DNA of 64,000 nucleotides, taken from assembly GCF_000828655.1 (NCBI RefSeq), contig NZ_AP014509.1, positions 372,001 through 436,000 of the forward strand, in the 5' to 3' direction. Position 1 is the stretch's first letter; each line of letters starts with the position of its first letter. The notes beneath the pieces were generated by a model. It saw only the letters and a list, made by a program, of their open reading frames with translations. It searched no databases and was not told where the DNA came from. This DNA is from Thermotoga caldifontis AZM44c09. GTDB lineage: Bacteria; Thermotogota; Thermotogae; Thermotogales; DSM-5069. The translations under genes were made by a program, and so were the position numbers. This document shows, piece by piece, positions 22,562 to 31,731 of this stretch.

Positions 22562-22579
22562 TGTAAGCTCGTATATAAT
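22551..22579 (+). promoter_or_regulatory. Promoter of the alcohol dehydrogenase-tRNA-panC unit
   Basis: TTGAAC (22551-22556) and TATAAT (22574-22579) are separated by 17 bases, 26 bases ahead of the start codon at 22606. Confidence 0.78.
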
Positions 22580-22605
22580 TTGTCTTGAGTCGCGGGGTGA
22601 CCCAT

Positions 22606-23769
22606 ATGGAAAACTTCGTTTTTCACAACGAAACGAAGCTGATCTTCGGTAAGGGTACGATAGGCAAGATTGGTGAGGAGATCAAATCCGCGGGGTTCAA
22701 AAAGGTACTGATGCTCTGCGGTGGTGGATCTATAAAGAAGAACGGTGTGTACGACCAGGTCGTCGCTTCGCTGAAAAAGAACGGTGTCGAATGGGTCGAG
22801 GTTTGGGGCGTGAAACCGAACCCGGTGCTTTCAAAAGTTCACGAGGCCATCGAGGTCGCAAGGAAAGAGAAGGTCGAGGCGATCTTAGGTGTCGGCGGTG
22901 GGAGCGTCATAGATTCTTCCAAGGCTGTCGCGGCTGGTGTCCTGTACGAAGGTGACATCTGGGACGCTTTCATCGGCAAATACAAAGTTCAAAAGGCGCT
23001 TTCTGTCTTCGCCGTGCTGACGATATCGGCCACCGGCACGGAGATGAACGGAAACGCGGTGGTGACGAACGAGAAGACCTTAGAGAAATTCGCGGTCAGT
23101 TCCAAGGCCCTCTATCCCAAGGTTTCGATAATCGATCCTTCGGTCCAGGCGAGCCTCCCGATGGAACAGACAGTGTACGGAGCAGTGGACGCGATCGCGC
23201 ACATCCTCGAATACTATTTCGACGGGTCCGATTCTCTCGCACAAAACGAACTGAGTGAAGGGCTCATCAGAACGATCATGACCTGCACGGAAGGGTTGTT
23301 GGAAGATCCGAACGATTATGAATCGCGTGCGAACTTCGCCTGGAGCGCCACGCTCGCGCTCAACGGTCTGACGGCCGCGGGAAGGCGCGGCGGAGACTGG
23401 GCGTGTCACAGGATCGAACATTCTCTCAGTGCCATCTACGACATAGCCCACGGTGCCGGACTCGCGATCGTTTTCCCAGCCTGGATGAGATACGTCTGGA
23501 GGGAAAAGCCCGAACAGTTCGTCAGGTTTTCGAAAAAGATCTTCTCGATCGAAGGTGATGGTGAGCAAGCCGTTTTGAAAGGTATCGAAGCGTTCAAGGG
23601 TTGGCTCAAAAAGGTCGGCGCTCCCGTATCGCTGAAGGATGTGAACATTCCGGCGCAAGATCTGGACAAAATAGTGGACAACGTTTTCAGAAGGGACATA
23701 CCGTTCGGGACTCTGAAAAAACTTGGCAGGTCTGATGTGAGAAAAATCCTTGAAATTGCGTTAGAATGA
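22606..23769 (+). CDS. Iron-containing (butanol-type) alcohol dehydrogenase
   Basis: A 387-residue group III alcohol dehydrogenase of the YqhD/BDH type, which reduces aldehydes to alcohols with NAD(P)H. MENFVFHNETKLIFGKGTIG is the usual start. GVGGGSVIDSSKAVA binds the nucleotide, and the metal ligands are the expected Asp and His of MEQTVYGAVDAIAHILE, HRIEHSLSAIYDIAHGAGLA. ATG 22606 follows GGGGTGA. It is 5 bases upstream of a tRNA-Ser gene and probably co-transcribed with it. Physiological substrate is not evident. Confidence 0.94.
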   Translation: MENFVFHNETKLIFGKGTIGKIGEEIKSAGFKKVLMLCGGGSIKKNGVYDQVVASLKKNGVEWVEVWGVKPNPVLSKVHEAIEVARKEKVEAILGVGGGSVIDSSKAVAAGVLYEGDIWDAFIGKYKVQKALSVFAVLTISATGTEMNGNAVVTNEKTLEKFAVSSKALYPKVSIIDPSVQASLPMEQTVYGAVDAIAHILEYYFDGSDSLAQNELSEGLIRTIMTCTEGLLEDPNDYESRANFAWSATLALNGLTAAGRRGGDWACHRIEHSLSAIYDIAHGAGLAIVFPAWMRYVWREKPEQFVRFSKKIFSIEGDGEQAVLKGIEAFKGWLKKVGAPVSLKDVNIPAQDLDKIVDNVFRRDIPFGTLKKLGRSDVRKILEIALE

Positions 23770-23774
23770 AATGC

Positions 23775-23863
23775 GGAGGCGTGTCCGAACTGGCTAAGGA
23801 GCCGGTCTCGAAAACCGGTGGGCCGCGAGGCCCTTGTGGGTTCGAGTCCCACCGCCTCCGCCA
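23775..23863 (+). tRNA. tRNA-Ser (anticodon CGA)
   Basis: An 89-base class II tRNA. Acceptor arms GGAGGCG and CGCCTCC pair at both ends, with discriminator G and an encoded CCA. The anticodon loop CTCGAAA between CCGGT and ACCGG gives anticodon CGA (reads UCG). A long variable arm (GGGCCGCGAGGCCC) and a GGTTCGAGTCC T-loop region are present. It sits between the dehydrogenase and panC genes with gaps of 5 and 15 bases. Confidence 0.97.
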
Positions 23864-23878
23864 GAAGAAGGTGGTTCT

Positions 23879-24721
23879 GTGATCGTTGTCGAGACGGTTT
23901 CCAGAATGAAGCAGATCTCCGAGTCGGAACGAGCCGCGGGCAAGAAGATCGGTTTCGTTCCAACGATGGGCTATCTCCACGAAGGCCACCTTTCGCTGGT
24001 TCGACGTTGCCGCCAGGAGAACGATGTGGTCGTCGTGAGTATATTCGTGAACCCGACGCAGTTCGGCCCGAACGAAGATTACGCGAGCTACCCGAGAGAT
24101 CTCAATAGAGATCTTTCCATGCTCCAGGCCGAAAACGTCCATTACGTGTTCGTGCCGAGCGTGGAGGAGATGTACCCGCCAAACTATTCAACCTACGTGG
24201 TGGAGGAGAGTTTGTCGAAGTATCTGTGTGGTAAGTCCCGCCCGACACATTTCAGGGGCGTTTGTACCGTTGTGACGAAACTGTTCAACATCGTCAAGCC
24301 ACACCGGGCTTACTTCGGTCAGAAGGATGCGCAGCAGTTCAGAATCATACGCAGAATGGTCAGAGATCTGAACATGGACGTGGAAGTCATAGAGTGCCCC
24401 ATCGTCAGGGAACCAGATGGACTTGCGATGAGTTCAAGAAACGTCTATCTTGTTGGTGAAGAGAGAAAACAAGCGTTGGCCTTGTACCAATCTTTAAAGA
24501 TCGCAGAACAGTTGTATCGAGCTGGCGAACGCAGTGCGGAAAGGATCAAAGAGAAGATGCTGGAACACTTCGCGAAGTTCAACCTCGTCAGAGTGGATTA
24601 CGTCGAGATCGTGGACGAAGAGACGCTGCAACCTGTGGAACGTCTGGAAGGAAAAGTGCTCGTCGCCGTGGCGGCCTGGGTCGGAAAGGCCAGGCTGATT
24701 GACAACACGATACTCGGATGA
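23879..24721 (+). CDS. panC: Pantothenate synthetase
   Basis: A 280-residue ligase joining pantoate and beta-alanine with ATP in CoA synthesis. The nucleotide-binding motif is [15 protein letters not shown], followed by [28 protein letters not shown] and the KMSKS-like [11 protein letters not shown] 23879 follows AAGGTGGTTCT and gives [12 protein letters not shown]; the open frame upstream passes through the tRNA and is not used. Part of this gene is duplicated as a relic at 10863-11045. It overlaps the next gene by 4 bases. Confidence 0.97.
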   Translation: MIVVETVSRMKQISESERAAGKKIGFVPTMGYLHEGHLSLVRRCRQENDVVVVSIFVNPTQFGPNEDYASYPRDLNRDLSMLQAENVHYVFVPSVEEMYPPNYSTYVVEESLSKYLCGKSRPTHFRGVCTVVTKLFNIVKPHRAYFGQKDAQQFRIIRRMVRDLNMDVEVIECPIVREPDGLAMSSRNVYLVGEERKQALALYQSLKIAEQLYRAGERSAERIKEKMLEHFAKFNLVRVDYVEIVDEETLQPVERLEGKVLVAVAAWVGKARLIDNTILG

Positions 24722-25221
24722 TCCTGGACGTTTTTGCCGTCTCGTTGGTTCTTTCTTTGATCTTCAAAAGGAGGATCTTCCATCTGCACCAGACGGACAT
24801 CAGATTCGTCTATCTTTTCCCGCTACCTTTCGTTCTGCAGTTCCTGCCCATCGAAAATAGAGTTTTGATGATGGTCATCTCTTATTCTCTGTTACTGTTT
24901 CTCCTCGCATTCAACTGGAACATCCCCGGTTTCAAGTTCATCGTGATAGGCTCGATCCTGAACTTCGTCGCCATCTTGCTGAATGGAGGGAGGATGCCCG
25001 TCTACGGACCACTCGCAGCCGCGATGGGACTGAGAGCCAGCATCAAGCACGCGTTGCTGGAAAATTTCGAACCGATCCTGTTGATCGGCGACATCATACC
25101 TGCCTACACACCCTGGGGCAGGAAGTTCTTGATCAGCGTCGGTGACGTGCTGGTCTACATCGGCCTCATGGTCTTCATGCTCACCAGACCGAAAGGTTCA
25201 TCTCTCGAACGTGCCCTCTGA
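24718..25221 (+). CDS. DUF5317-like integral membrane protein
   Basis: A 167-residue membrane protein with about five hydrophobic segments. The conserved-looking motifs [24 protein letters not shown] and [10 protein letters not shown] are those remembered for the DUF5317 family, whose function is unknown. It overlaps panC by 4 bases and its 3' end overlaps the convergent GntR gene by 24 bases. Confidence 0.85.
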   Translation: MILDVFAVSLVLSLIFKRRIFHLHQTDIRFVYLFPLPFVLQFLPIENRVLMMVISYSLLLFLLAFNWNIPGFKFIVIGSILNFVAILLNGGRMPVYGPLAAAMGLRASIKHALLENFEPILLIGDIIPAYTPWGRKFLISVGDVLVYIGLMVFMLTRPKGSSLERAL

Positions 25222-25950
25222 CCTGAGTTCCATTTTGAACCTGTATTTGTCCCCGCGATAGATCGAGCGGACGAACTCCACACATTTCCCGTTCGATGTG
25301 TACGTGTAGCGTTTTCTCAGAAGCGCACACGCGCCGGGCTGCAAACCGAGATGTTTCGCGTCCGAAGATGAAACGTGTGTCAGTTCCAGTTCTTCAAGCG
25401 CTCTGATAAGGGGTATCTTCAACTCGCTTCTGAGAAACTCGTACAGCGATTCTTTCGACATGTCCTTTTTCAAGATGCTCAGAATCCTGACGTCCACAGC
25501 GGGATTGAGGTATGCGGCTTCGATGGCTACAGGCTCGTCGTTGAGGAAGCGCACGCGCCTGAGCAACACGACCATCGCACCCTGTTCAAGGCCGAAGACC
25601 TGGCAGAGTTCGGGAGGTATTTCGACGAGCCTGTTTTCAAGAACGTGCGATCTGACGTTCAGGCCTTCTTCCTTCGCTTTGTCTGTGAAACCTTTGAGCA
25701 CGTTCATGGATTCCTCTTCTTTCTTGCCGACGATGAACGTTCCTTTACCTTTGTGACGCGAGATGAGCCCTTCGGATTTCAACTCTTCCAGCGCGCGCCT
25801 TATGGTGAGCCTGCTCACCCCAAACGCCTTCACCAGCTCGATCTCCGGTGGGATCCTGTCGCCCGGCTTGTATTCACCCTCAGAAATCCTGCGCTTCAAT
25901 TCCCTATAGACGCGATAATAGAGAGGAACAGGATATTCTTCCACGTTCAT
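25198..25950 (-). CDS. GntR-family regulator with UTRA domain
   Basis: A 250-residue repressor of the HutC/FarR branch. The winged helix is PLYYRVYRELKRRISEGEYK through FGVSRLTIRRALEELKSEGL; a UTRA effector domain follows (residues about 85-245, ending RSIYRGDKYRFKMEL). The start codon overlaps the murQ stop in an ATGA; a GTG two codons further has better spacing from GGGGGG. It is the last gene of nagZ-murQ-regulator, so it probably senses an amino-sugar phosphate and controls cell-wall sugar recycling. Confidence 0.93.
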   Translation of the reverse strand: MNVEEYPVPLYYRVYRELKRRISEGEYKPGDRIPPEIELVKAFGVSRLTIRRALEELKSEGLISRHKGKGTFIVGKKEEESMNVLKGFTDKAKEEGLNVRSHVLENRLVEIPPELCQVFGLEQGAMVVLLRRVRFLNDEPVAIEAAYLNPAVDVRILSILKKDMSKESLYEFLRSELKIPLIRALEELELTHVSSSDAKHLGLQPGACALLRKRYTYTSNGKCVEFVRSIYRGDKYRFKMELRSEGTFER

Positions 25951-26846
25951 CCCCCCAGCATCGTGAGTGCCTTTCTCAAACTCGGCTCCACACTCAGTAT
26001 TCTCTGGCACTCCTTCAGATCTTTCTTCGAAACTAAGTGCAACACCGCGAGCTTCACGTTGTAGTTGGTCTTCTCAAGGACGATTTTAGCAGTTTCTTCA
26101 TCCACACCGGTCAGTTCTGTCACGATGTTTATGGCCCTCTTTCTGAGTTTCTCGTTGAGTACCAGGACATCGACCATGAGATTGTCGTACACTTTGCCGA
26201 GTTTTATCATCACTGCCGTGCTGAGCATGTTCAAAACCATCTTTTGTGCCGTACCGGCTTTCATACGTGTGCTGCCCGCGATCACTTCTGGCCCTGTGAT
26301 GACACTCACAACGATGTCTACGAACTGTGCAAGTGGAGGGTTGTCCACGTTACAGATCAGCGCTGTTTTACAGCCTAGTTGTTTTGCATACACCAGTGCC
26401 CCCCTCACGTACGGTGTGCTGCCACTTGCGGTTATGCCTATGACGAGATCTTTCGCCTGCAACTTGTGGCTCATGAGATCTTTTTGCGCTTCGTCCACGA
26501 GATCTTCAACACCTTCGATGGATCTGCGCAGCGCCTCAAAACCACCCGCGATGATGGGCACGAAGATGCCTTCTTCAAGACCGTAAGTCGGTACGAGCTC
26601 CACGGCGTCCATGAACGCTATGCGACCGCTGGTGCCCGCGCCAACGTAAAAAATCCTTCCGCCAGAGTTCAGCGTCTCAACGCACACCTCAACGAGCTTC
26701 TCTATCTGTGGCAGCGCTTCGCGGACCGCCAGGGCGACTAAGGCATCTTCCTCGTTTATGATCCTCAAAATCTCAGCCACGCTCTTTTCGTCTATTCTCT
26801 GAGATTTTGGGTTCCTCATCTCCGTGATCGTTCTGTTCTCGTTCAT
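25947..26846 (-). CDS. murQ: N-acetylmuramic acid 6-phosphate etherase
   Basis: A 299-residue SIS-domain etherase that removes lactate from MurNAc 6-phosphate to give GlcNAc 6-phosphate. Signatures include IFYVGAGTSGRIAFMDAVEL, TASGSTPYVRGAL, GPEVIAGSTRMKAGTAQK and the C-terminal LEKTNYNVKLAVLH. The overlap with nagZ is 4 bases. No MurNAc PTS or kinase gene is in the window, so the supply of MurNAc 6-phosphate must come from elsewhere. Confidence 0.97.
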   Translation of the reverse strand: MNENRTITEMRNPKSQRIDEKSVAEILRIINEEDALVALAVREALPQIEKLVEVCVETLNSGGRIFYVGAGTSGRIAFMDAVELVPTYGLEEGIFVPIIAGGFEALRRSIEGVEDLVDEAQKDLMSHKLQAKDLVIGITASGSTPYVRGALVYAKQLGCKTALICNVDNPPLAQFVDIVVSVITGPEVIAGSTRMKAGTAQKMVLNMLSTAVMIKLGKVYDNLMVDVLVLNEKLRKRAINIVTELTGVDEETAKIVLEKTNYNVKLAVLHLVSKKDLKECQRILSVEPSLRKALTMLGG

Positions 26847-28345
26847 CTGAACACCTCCACGGGCAGTTTGCCCACGGGCTTCAACTCACCGAGCATGACC
26901 TTCAGTAACGCTTCCTGTGAAACCATTTCGTAGCCGTAGGTGCACAGGCTCGAAGACTCTATCAAGCTGCAATCGTACGGATTTCTGAGCGCGACGAGCA
27001 GAACTCTTTTGAAGTTTTTGCGCACCTGGATCAAGAACTCCTTCTGCCAATTGGAAAGATGCGCGTTTTCGGTGAACACGACGCACTTCTCAGCCTTCGG
27101 AATTTCTAGCCCTTCTTCGAGAATGAAAAGTTTGCAAGCGAACCTCTTCGAGATCTCTTTCGCCACCCAGGGAACACCGATATCGGTTTCCTGAACCTGC
27201 ACCGATCTGCTCAGTCTCACGGTGAAGACGTAATCGTCCTTATCCAGTTTGAGCGGTAACATGCCATCGCTGTCGCGTACGAGCGTGATCGAGCGCTCTG
27301 CGATCTGTCGCATGGTCTGTTCATGCTCTAGATCGAAACGGATCACTTCGGGCGGTTGCTTCACCGCGAACCTTTCCTTGAACTGTTTGATTCTTCTGAG
27401 CGATTCTTCAAGCCTCCTCTGCAAGAATGAATCCTGTTCGATCTTTTTGACAAGCACCTTCTTCGCCGCCATCTGCGCGTCGGGTTCGTGACAGACGGTC
27501 AGAACATCCATGCCCGCCATGAAGGATCTCACGACGGCTTCTTCCACCATCATGTTCTTGACGATGCCCCCCATCAAAAGATCGTCCGCGACCAGAACAC
27601 CGTCGTAACCGAGCTTTTTTCTCAAAATCTCGCTCAATACTTCGTACGAAACGGTGGCAGGTTCTCTTCTGGTTTGAACCTTTGGAAGGTACACATGTGA
27701 AGGCATGATGCTGTCTATACCTTTTTTGATCAACGTCTTGAAGGGTACAAATTCCCAATTTTCGAGTTCTTCGAGACTTTTTTCAAGCGTCGGCATTTCG
27801 AGATGTGCGTCCAACGACACACTCCCTTTTCCAGGAAAATGCTTCGCACACGCCGCAACGCCTTCTTCTTTCAAACCCTCGTAGAAGCGCGTTGTGAACT
27901 TCGAGACGACTTCAGCTTTGTCGGAAAAGCTCCGCACACCTATGCCAGGATTGTTGGGATTGTCGTTGATGTCCACAACCGGTGCGAGGTTCCAGGTCAC
28001 ACCGACTGCTTTCATCTCTCGCGCCAACACCTTCGCGGCACGGTAGGCGTTCTCTGGATCGTTAGTGGCCGCTATCGCCATCGCGCCGGGTGACACAGCG
28101 AAACCATCTCTGAAGCGTGTCACGATGCCACCTTCCTGATCCACCGCGAAGATCACGTCCTCACCAACGATCGATCTGATCTGATTGACAAGGTCAAGCA
28201 CCTGCGCTGGTCTCTCCACGTTCCGCGCGAAGAGGATCACGAAACCCGGTTTGACAAACCTCAGCGTGTTGAGCGTTTCCTGGTCGATCTCCTTGCCCCT
28301 GATACCTATCAAAAACAATTGGCCGACCAAACGATCAAGGTTCAT
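26843..28345 (-). CDS. nagZ: Family 3 beta-N-acetylhexosaminidase (NagZ)
   Basis: A 500-residue GH3 hydrolase. AVDQEGG, NLAPVVDINDNPNNPGIGVR, the KHFPGKGSVSLDAH loop (His of the Asp-His acid/base pair at 181) and the nucleophile region LVADDLLMGG (Asp254) are typical of NagZ, which removes GlcNAc from muropeptides. There is a C-terminal domain as in B. subtilis NagZ. No signal peptide is visible, so it is cytoplasmic. ATG 28345 is favoured over GTG 28354, which overlaps the GAGGTG site. It leads the murQ-regulator operon. Confidence 0.93.
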   Translation of the reverse strand: MNLDRLVGQLFLIGIRGKEIDQETLNTLRFVKPGFVILFARNVERPAQVLDLVNQIRSIVGEDVIFAVDQEGGIVTRFRDGFAVSPGAMAIAATNDPENAYRAAKVLAREMKAVGVTWNLAPVVDINDNPNNPGIGVRSFSDKAEVVSKFTTRFYEGLKEEGVAACAKHFPGKGSVSLDAHLEMPTLEKSLEELENWEFVPFKTLIKKGIDSIMPSHVYLPKVQTRREPATVSYEVLSEILRKKLGYDGVLVADDLLMGGIVKNMMVEEAVVRSFMAGMDVLTVCHEPDAQMAAKKVLVKKIEQDSFLQRRLEESLRRIKQFKERFAVKQPPEVIRFDLEHEQTMRQIAERSITLVRDSDGMLPLKLDKDDYVFTVRLSRSVQVQETDIGVPWVAKEISKRFACKLFILEEGLEIPKAEKCVVFTENAHLSNWQKEFLIQVRKNFKRVLLVALRNPYDCSLIESSSLCTYGYEMVSQEALLKVMLGELKPVGKLPVEVFR

Positions 28346-28397
28346 TGGTTCCACCTCACTTTTTCATTATACACCCGGCGAACCTTTTGTTCTTACA

Positions 28398-28426
28398 TTG
28401 ACCTTTTAAATGGTATAAAATAAAGA
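28398..28426 (+). promoter_or_regulatory. Possible promoter of the etfBA-dehydrogenase operon
   Basis: TTGACC (28398-28403) lies 17 bases ahead of TAAAGA (28421-28426); TATAAA at 28414-28419 is a competing -10. A minus-strand TATAAT at 28371-28366 may serve nagZ in the same divergent gap. Confidence 0.4.
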
Positions 28427-28446
28427 CAAGAAAGGGGGAGCCATGC

Positions 28447-29247
28447 GTGAACTTCCTCGTGCTCGTCAAGCAAGTCCCCGACACGGAAAAGGTGAAGATA
28501 GATCCAAATACAGGCACACTGGTTCGCGAAGGACTGGACATCACGATGAACCCCCTCGACGCACACGCGTTGGAACTCGCCGTCTCGCTGAAAGAAAAGT
28601 TCGGCGGGAGTGTGACGGTCCTGAGCATGGGACCAATGAACACCGTGGACGTTTTGAGGAACGCGATCGCTTTGGGTGCGGACCGCGCGATTCTGCTGAG
28701 CGATGTGGCTTTGGCTGGTTCGGACACGTGGGCCACGAGTCTTGCACTCGCCAGAACGATACAGAAACTGTCCATCCAATACGATCTACTGATCTGCGGT
28801 GAAAAATCGATTGACGGGGAAACGGGACAGGTGGGTATAGAACTCGCCACGCTTTTGAACCTGCCCGCGATCAGCTACGTGTCTGAACTGATCGAAATTG
28901 GGAGAGATTTCGTCCTCGTGCGACGTTCGGTCGAAGATGCCCACGAGATCTGGAAGGCACCGCTTCCTGTATGTCTGTGTGTGCTCAAGAGTGTCGCCGA
29001 ACCGAGACTGCCCACGTTGAGCGGAAAGAAAAAGGCGATGGATGCGAAGATAGAAATCTACAACGTGAAAGACATCAAAATAGATCCTGAAGAGGTCGGC
29101 TTGAAAGGTTCTCCCACGCGCGTTGTGAAGGTGTTCAACACGAAAGTTTCTCGAAACTGCACCATCTATGAAGATAAAGATGTTCCTGAAGGGATCAACA
29201 GGCTCGCTGAACTGATCAGGCGCACTTTGGCAGGTGAGCCGGTATGA
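28447..29247 (+). CDS. etfB: Electron transfer flavoprotein beta subunit
   Basis: A 266-residue EtfB. MNFLVLVKQVPDTEKVKIDP, the MNPLDAHALE motif and CGEKSIDGETGQVGIELA are family marks. GTG 28447 follows GGGGGAG with a 6-base gap. It forms a heterodimer with EtfA, encoded next with a 4-base overlap, and with the FAD dehydrogenase that follows. This B-A-dehydrogenase order matches the lactate dehydrogenase/Etf complex of Acetobacterium woodii (LctBCD), which drives lactate oxidation by electron confurcation. Confidence 0.95.
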   Translation: MNFLVLVKQVPDTEKVKIDPNTGTLVREGLDITMNPLDAHALELAVSLKEKFGGSVTVLSMGPMNTVDVLRNAIALGADRAILLSDVALAGSDTWATSLALARTIQKLSIQYDLLICGEKSIDGETGQVGIELATLLNLPAISYVSELIEIGRDFVLVRRSVEDAHEIWKAPLPVCLCVLKSVAEPRLPTLSGKKKAMDAKIEIYNVKDIKIDPEEVGLKGSPTRVVKVFNTKVSRNCTIYEDKDVPEGINRLAELIRRTLAGEPV

Positions 29248-30209
29248 TAGTCGTTCTGAACAACAGAGTAGATCGAAACAGCTTCGAGTTGCTTTCGAAG
29301 GCGAGAAAACTCGCGGATAAAGCTTTCATGAAGCTCGTGTTCCTGCTGATATCGAACTCGAAGAAGAACATCGAAGAACTCGTTCGTTTCGGGCCCGATG
29401 TGGTCATTCTGGCACTGCATGAAAGGTTCGAAAGGTTCTCGCTCGATCCCTTCCTCTCAACTTCGAAGAAGATCCTTGAAAAGTATTCTCCGTCCATAGT
29501 TTTGGCACCCGCCACGACCTTTGGAAGGACCCTGATGCCCGCCCTCGCGGCGAGTTTTCGCACGGGACTCACGGCGGACTGCACCGAACTGGACGTGGAC
29601 GAAAAGGGAAACCTTCTTCAAACCAGACCCGCCATCGGGGGGAACGTGATGGCCACCATCGTCACTCCCTTCCATCGACCCCAGATGGCGACGGTCAGAC
29701 CGGGCGTGTTCGAGATCGAAGAGCAGAAAAAGAGGAACACGATCTTCGTCGAAGAGCCGGTTGAAAATCCTGAGGATAGATGCCAGCTCGTCCGTGTCGA
29801 ACCGAAGCAGGCCGGTGCGAAACTTGAGGAAGCGAAGATCATCGTTTCCGTGGGTAAGGGACTGCGTAAGAAGGAGAACGTGGAGCTGGCGTTCAGACTG
29901 GCAAGTTTAGTGAAAGGTGCCGTTGGTGCTTCGCGCGCCGTTGTGGATGCCAGGTGGCTCTCGCACGATCATCAGGTGGGTTTGAGCGGAAAGACGGTGA
30001 AACCGAAGATCTACATAGCGGCGGGCATATCCGGTGCTGTTCAGCACCTGGCAGGCATGCAGACTTCAGAGATCGTAGTCGCCATAAACAAAGACAGGCA
30101 CGCCCCCATATTCAGAGTTGCCGACATCGGAATAGTTGCCGACGCGAGCTGGGCGCTGAGTGAGCTCATAAGAAGGCTGGAGCGTGATGATGATGGATCT
30201 CGTCGATGA
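29244..30209 (+). CDS. etfA: Electron transfer flavoprotein alpha subunit
   Basis: A 321-residue EtfA. The C-terminal FAD domain is clear: GASRAVVDARWLSHDHQVGL, SGKTVKPKIYIAAGISGAVQ, HLAGMQTSEIVVAINKD and ADIGIVADASW. It has no N-terminal ferredoxin domain. It overlaps the dehydrogenase gene by 26 bases. Confidence 0.95.
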   Translation: MIVVLNNRVDRNSFELLSKARKLADKAFMKLVFLLISNSKKNIEELVRFGPDVVILALHERFERFSLDPFLSTSKKILEKYSPSIVLAPATTFGRTLMPALAASFRTGLTADCTELDVDEKGNLLQTRPAIGGNVMATIVTPFHRPQMATVRPGVFEIEEQKKRNTIFVEEPVENPEDRCQLVRVEPKQAGAKLEEAKIIVSVGKGLRKKENVELAFRLASLVKGAVGASRAVVDARWLSHDHQVGLSGKTVKPKIYIAAGISGAVQHLAGMQTSEIVVAINKDRHAPIFRVADIGIVADASWALSELIRRLERDDDGSRR

Positions 30210-31584
30210 ACTAATGCGGCTTTTTGGAAGCGAGAACGTGAAGTTCGATCACGAAGAGATCGAAAAATACTCCCGCGACGAGACGAGTGGTGTTGAAGGC
30301 GAAATTCCCCTGGCGGTGGTGTTCCCCACCAGCACCGAGCAGGTGTCACAGCTGATGAGATGGGCAAACGAAAGAAGAGTGGCCGTCGTACCGCGCGGGG
30401 CAGGAACGGGCCTTTCCGGCGGTGCGATACCGACGAAGAATTCCGTAGTGGTTTCCTTAGAAAGGATGAACAGGATCATCGAGCTCGACGAAAGGAACAT
30501 GACGATCGTTGTCGAACCGGGAGTCATCACGGGGGAAATCCAGAAGATCGCCGAGGAGCATGGCCTGTACTACGCAGGCGATCCTGCGAGCAGTGAGAGC
30601 TCTTCCATAGGTGGAAACGTCGCCGAAAACGCCGGAGGGGTGAAGGTCATAAAGTACGGCCCGACAGCTTTCCACGTGCTGGGCCTTGAGGTCGTTCTTC
30701 CTACGGGTGAAGTCGTTCACTTCGGTGGAAAGACGCTCAAGAACGTTACGGGCTACGACATGGTCAGACTGTTCGTTGGCAGTGAAGGCACGCTCGGTAT
30801 CGTGACGAAGATCGTTCTCAGACTCGTACCCAGGCCGAAGTATGCCGCGGTTCTTTTGGTCCCGTTCGGCGGCATCGAGGATGCTCTACTGTGTGTTCCG
30901 AAGCTGCTTTCTCAGTCCGGTTTGCTCCCGGCCTCGATCGAGTTCATGGATAGGTATTCCAGCGAGATGGCTTCAAGGTTCCTGAATGAAAGCATACCCA
31001 ATCCTGAAGCCGAATGCCACCTCATCTTCGAACTCGAATCGAGCGACAAACAGAATCTGGTGAAGGAATACATCGAGCTTGGAGAAACACTGATGCAGAT
31101 GAACGCCACAGAAGTCTACATCGCAGATGACAGGACACAGAGAATGAAGATCTGGCGTTTCAGGAAAGCCATAGCTGAGGGTATCATCGCCTTCAGACCT
31201 GTACACTGCATGGAAGACGTTGTGGTTCCCACCGCGAACATGCCGAAGCTCATCGTATCAACTTACCAGATAGCGCAAAAACGTGGTCTTGAAGTTCTCA
31301 ACTTCGGACACGTTGGAGATGGGAACGTCCACGTGACGTTCCTGAAACCGGAAAGAATGCAGAACGCCGTGTGGGAGCAAGCCCTGGAGGAAGCGCTCGA
31401 AGAGCTTTACAGGACCACCGTGCAGCTCGAAGGAAGCCTCACGGGCGAACACGGGGTGGGGTTGAAGCGGAAGAAGTATTTGAGGATGTTCCTCGGTGAG
31501 AAAGAGATAGAACTGATGAAACGTCTCAAGAGCCTCTTCGATCCGAACAACATCCTCAACCCTGGGAAGATTTTCCCGGATTGA
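30184..31584 (+). CDS. FAD-linked 2-hydroxyacid (lactate/glycolate) dehydrogenase, GlcD/LctD type
   Basis: A 466-residue flavoprotein of the VAO/GlcD family. The FAD-binding motif is VVPRGAGTGLSGGAIP; YAGDPASSESSSIGGNVAEN, LNFGHVGDGNVHVTF (metal and hydroxyacid site) and GEHGVGLKRKKYL are the other hallmarks. Length equals the LctD subunit of the A. woodii lactate dehydrogenase, and no iron-sulfur domain is present. GTG 30184 is chosen; three ATG codons follow closely. With EtfBA it would oxidise a D-2-hydroxyacid and pass electrons to NAD and ferredoxin couples. The neighbouring racemase and hydroxyacid dehydrogenases support a hydroxyacid substrate. Confidence 0.92.
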   Translation: MMMMDLVDELMRLFGSENVKFDHEEIEKYSRDETSGVEGEIPLAVVFPTSTEQVSQLMRWANERRVAVVPRGAGTGLSGGAIPTKNSVVVSLERMNRIIELDERNMTIVVEPGVITGEIQKIAEEHGLYYAGDPASSESSSIGGNVAENAGGVKVIKYGPTAFHVLGLEVVLPTGEVVHFGGKTLKNVTGYDMVRLFVGSEGTLGIVTKIVLRLVPRPKYAAVLLVPFGGIEDALLCVPKLLSQSGLLPASIEFMDRYSSEMASRFLNESIPNPEAECHLIFELESSDKQNLVKEYIELGETLMQMNATEVYIADDRTQRMKIWRFRKAIAEGIIAFRPVHCMEDVVVPTANMPKLIVSTYQIAQKRGLEVLNFGHVGDGNVHVTFLKPERMQNAVWEQALEEALEELYRTTVQLEGSLTGEHGVGLKRKKYLRMFLGEKEIELMKRLKSLFDPNNILNPGKIFPD

Positions 31585-31731
31585 AAAAAGAAAAAACGCA
31601 GAGTCTGCGTGAGAAAGATGAAGAATAAAAAACTTCAGCGCAGATTCCGACCAGATTTCACTGAAAACGCTGGCCAGATGGGTTTGACCAGCTCCGGGCT
31701 TTGCTGGTAGTCTCATTCTTGGTACTGAATC

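Noticed and set aside
31594-31616. Terminator after the FAD dehydrogenase
   Set aside because: ACGCA and TGCGT can pair, but the stem is only 5 pairs and the plus-strand tail is purine-rich, so termination is not supported.
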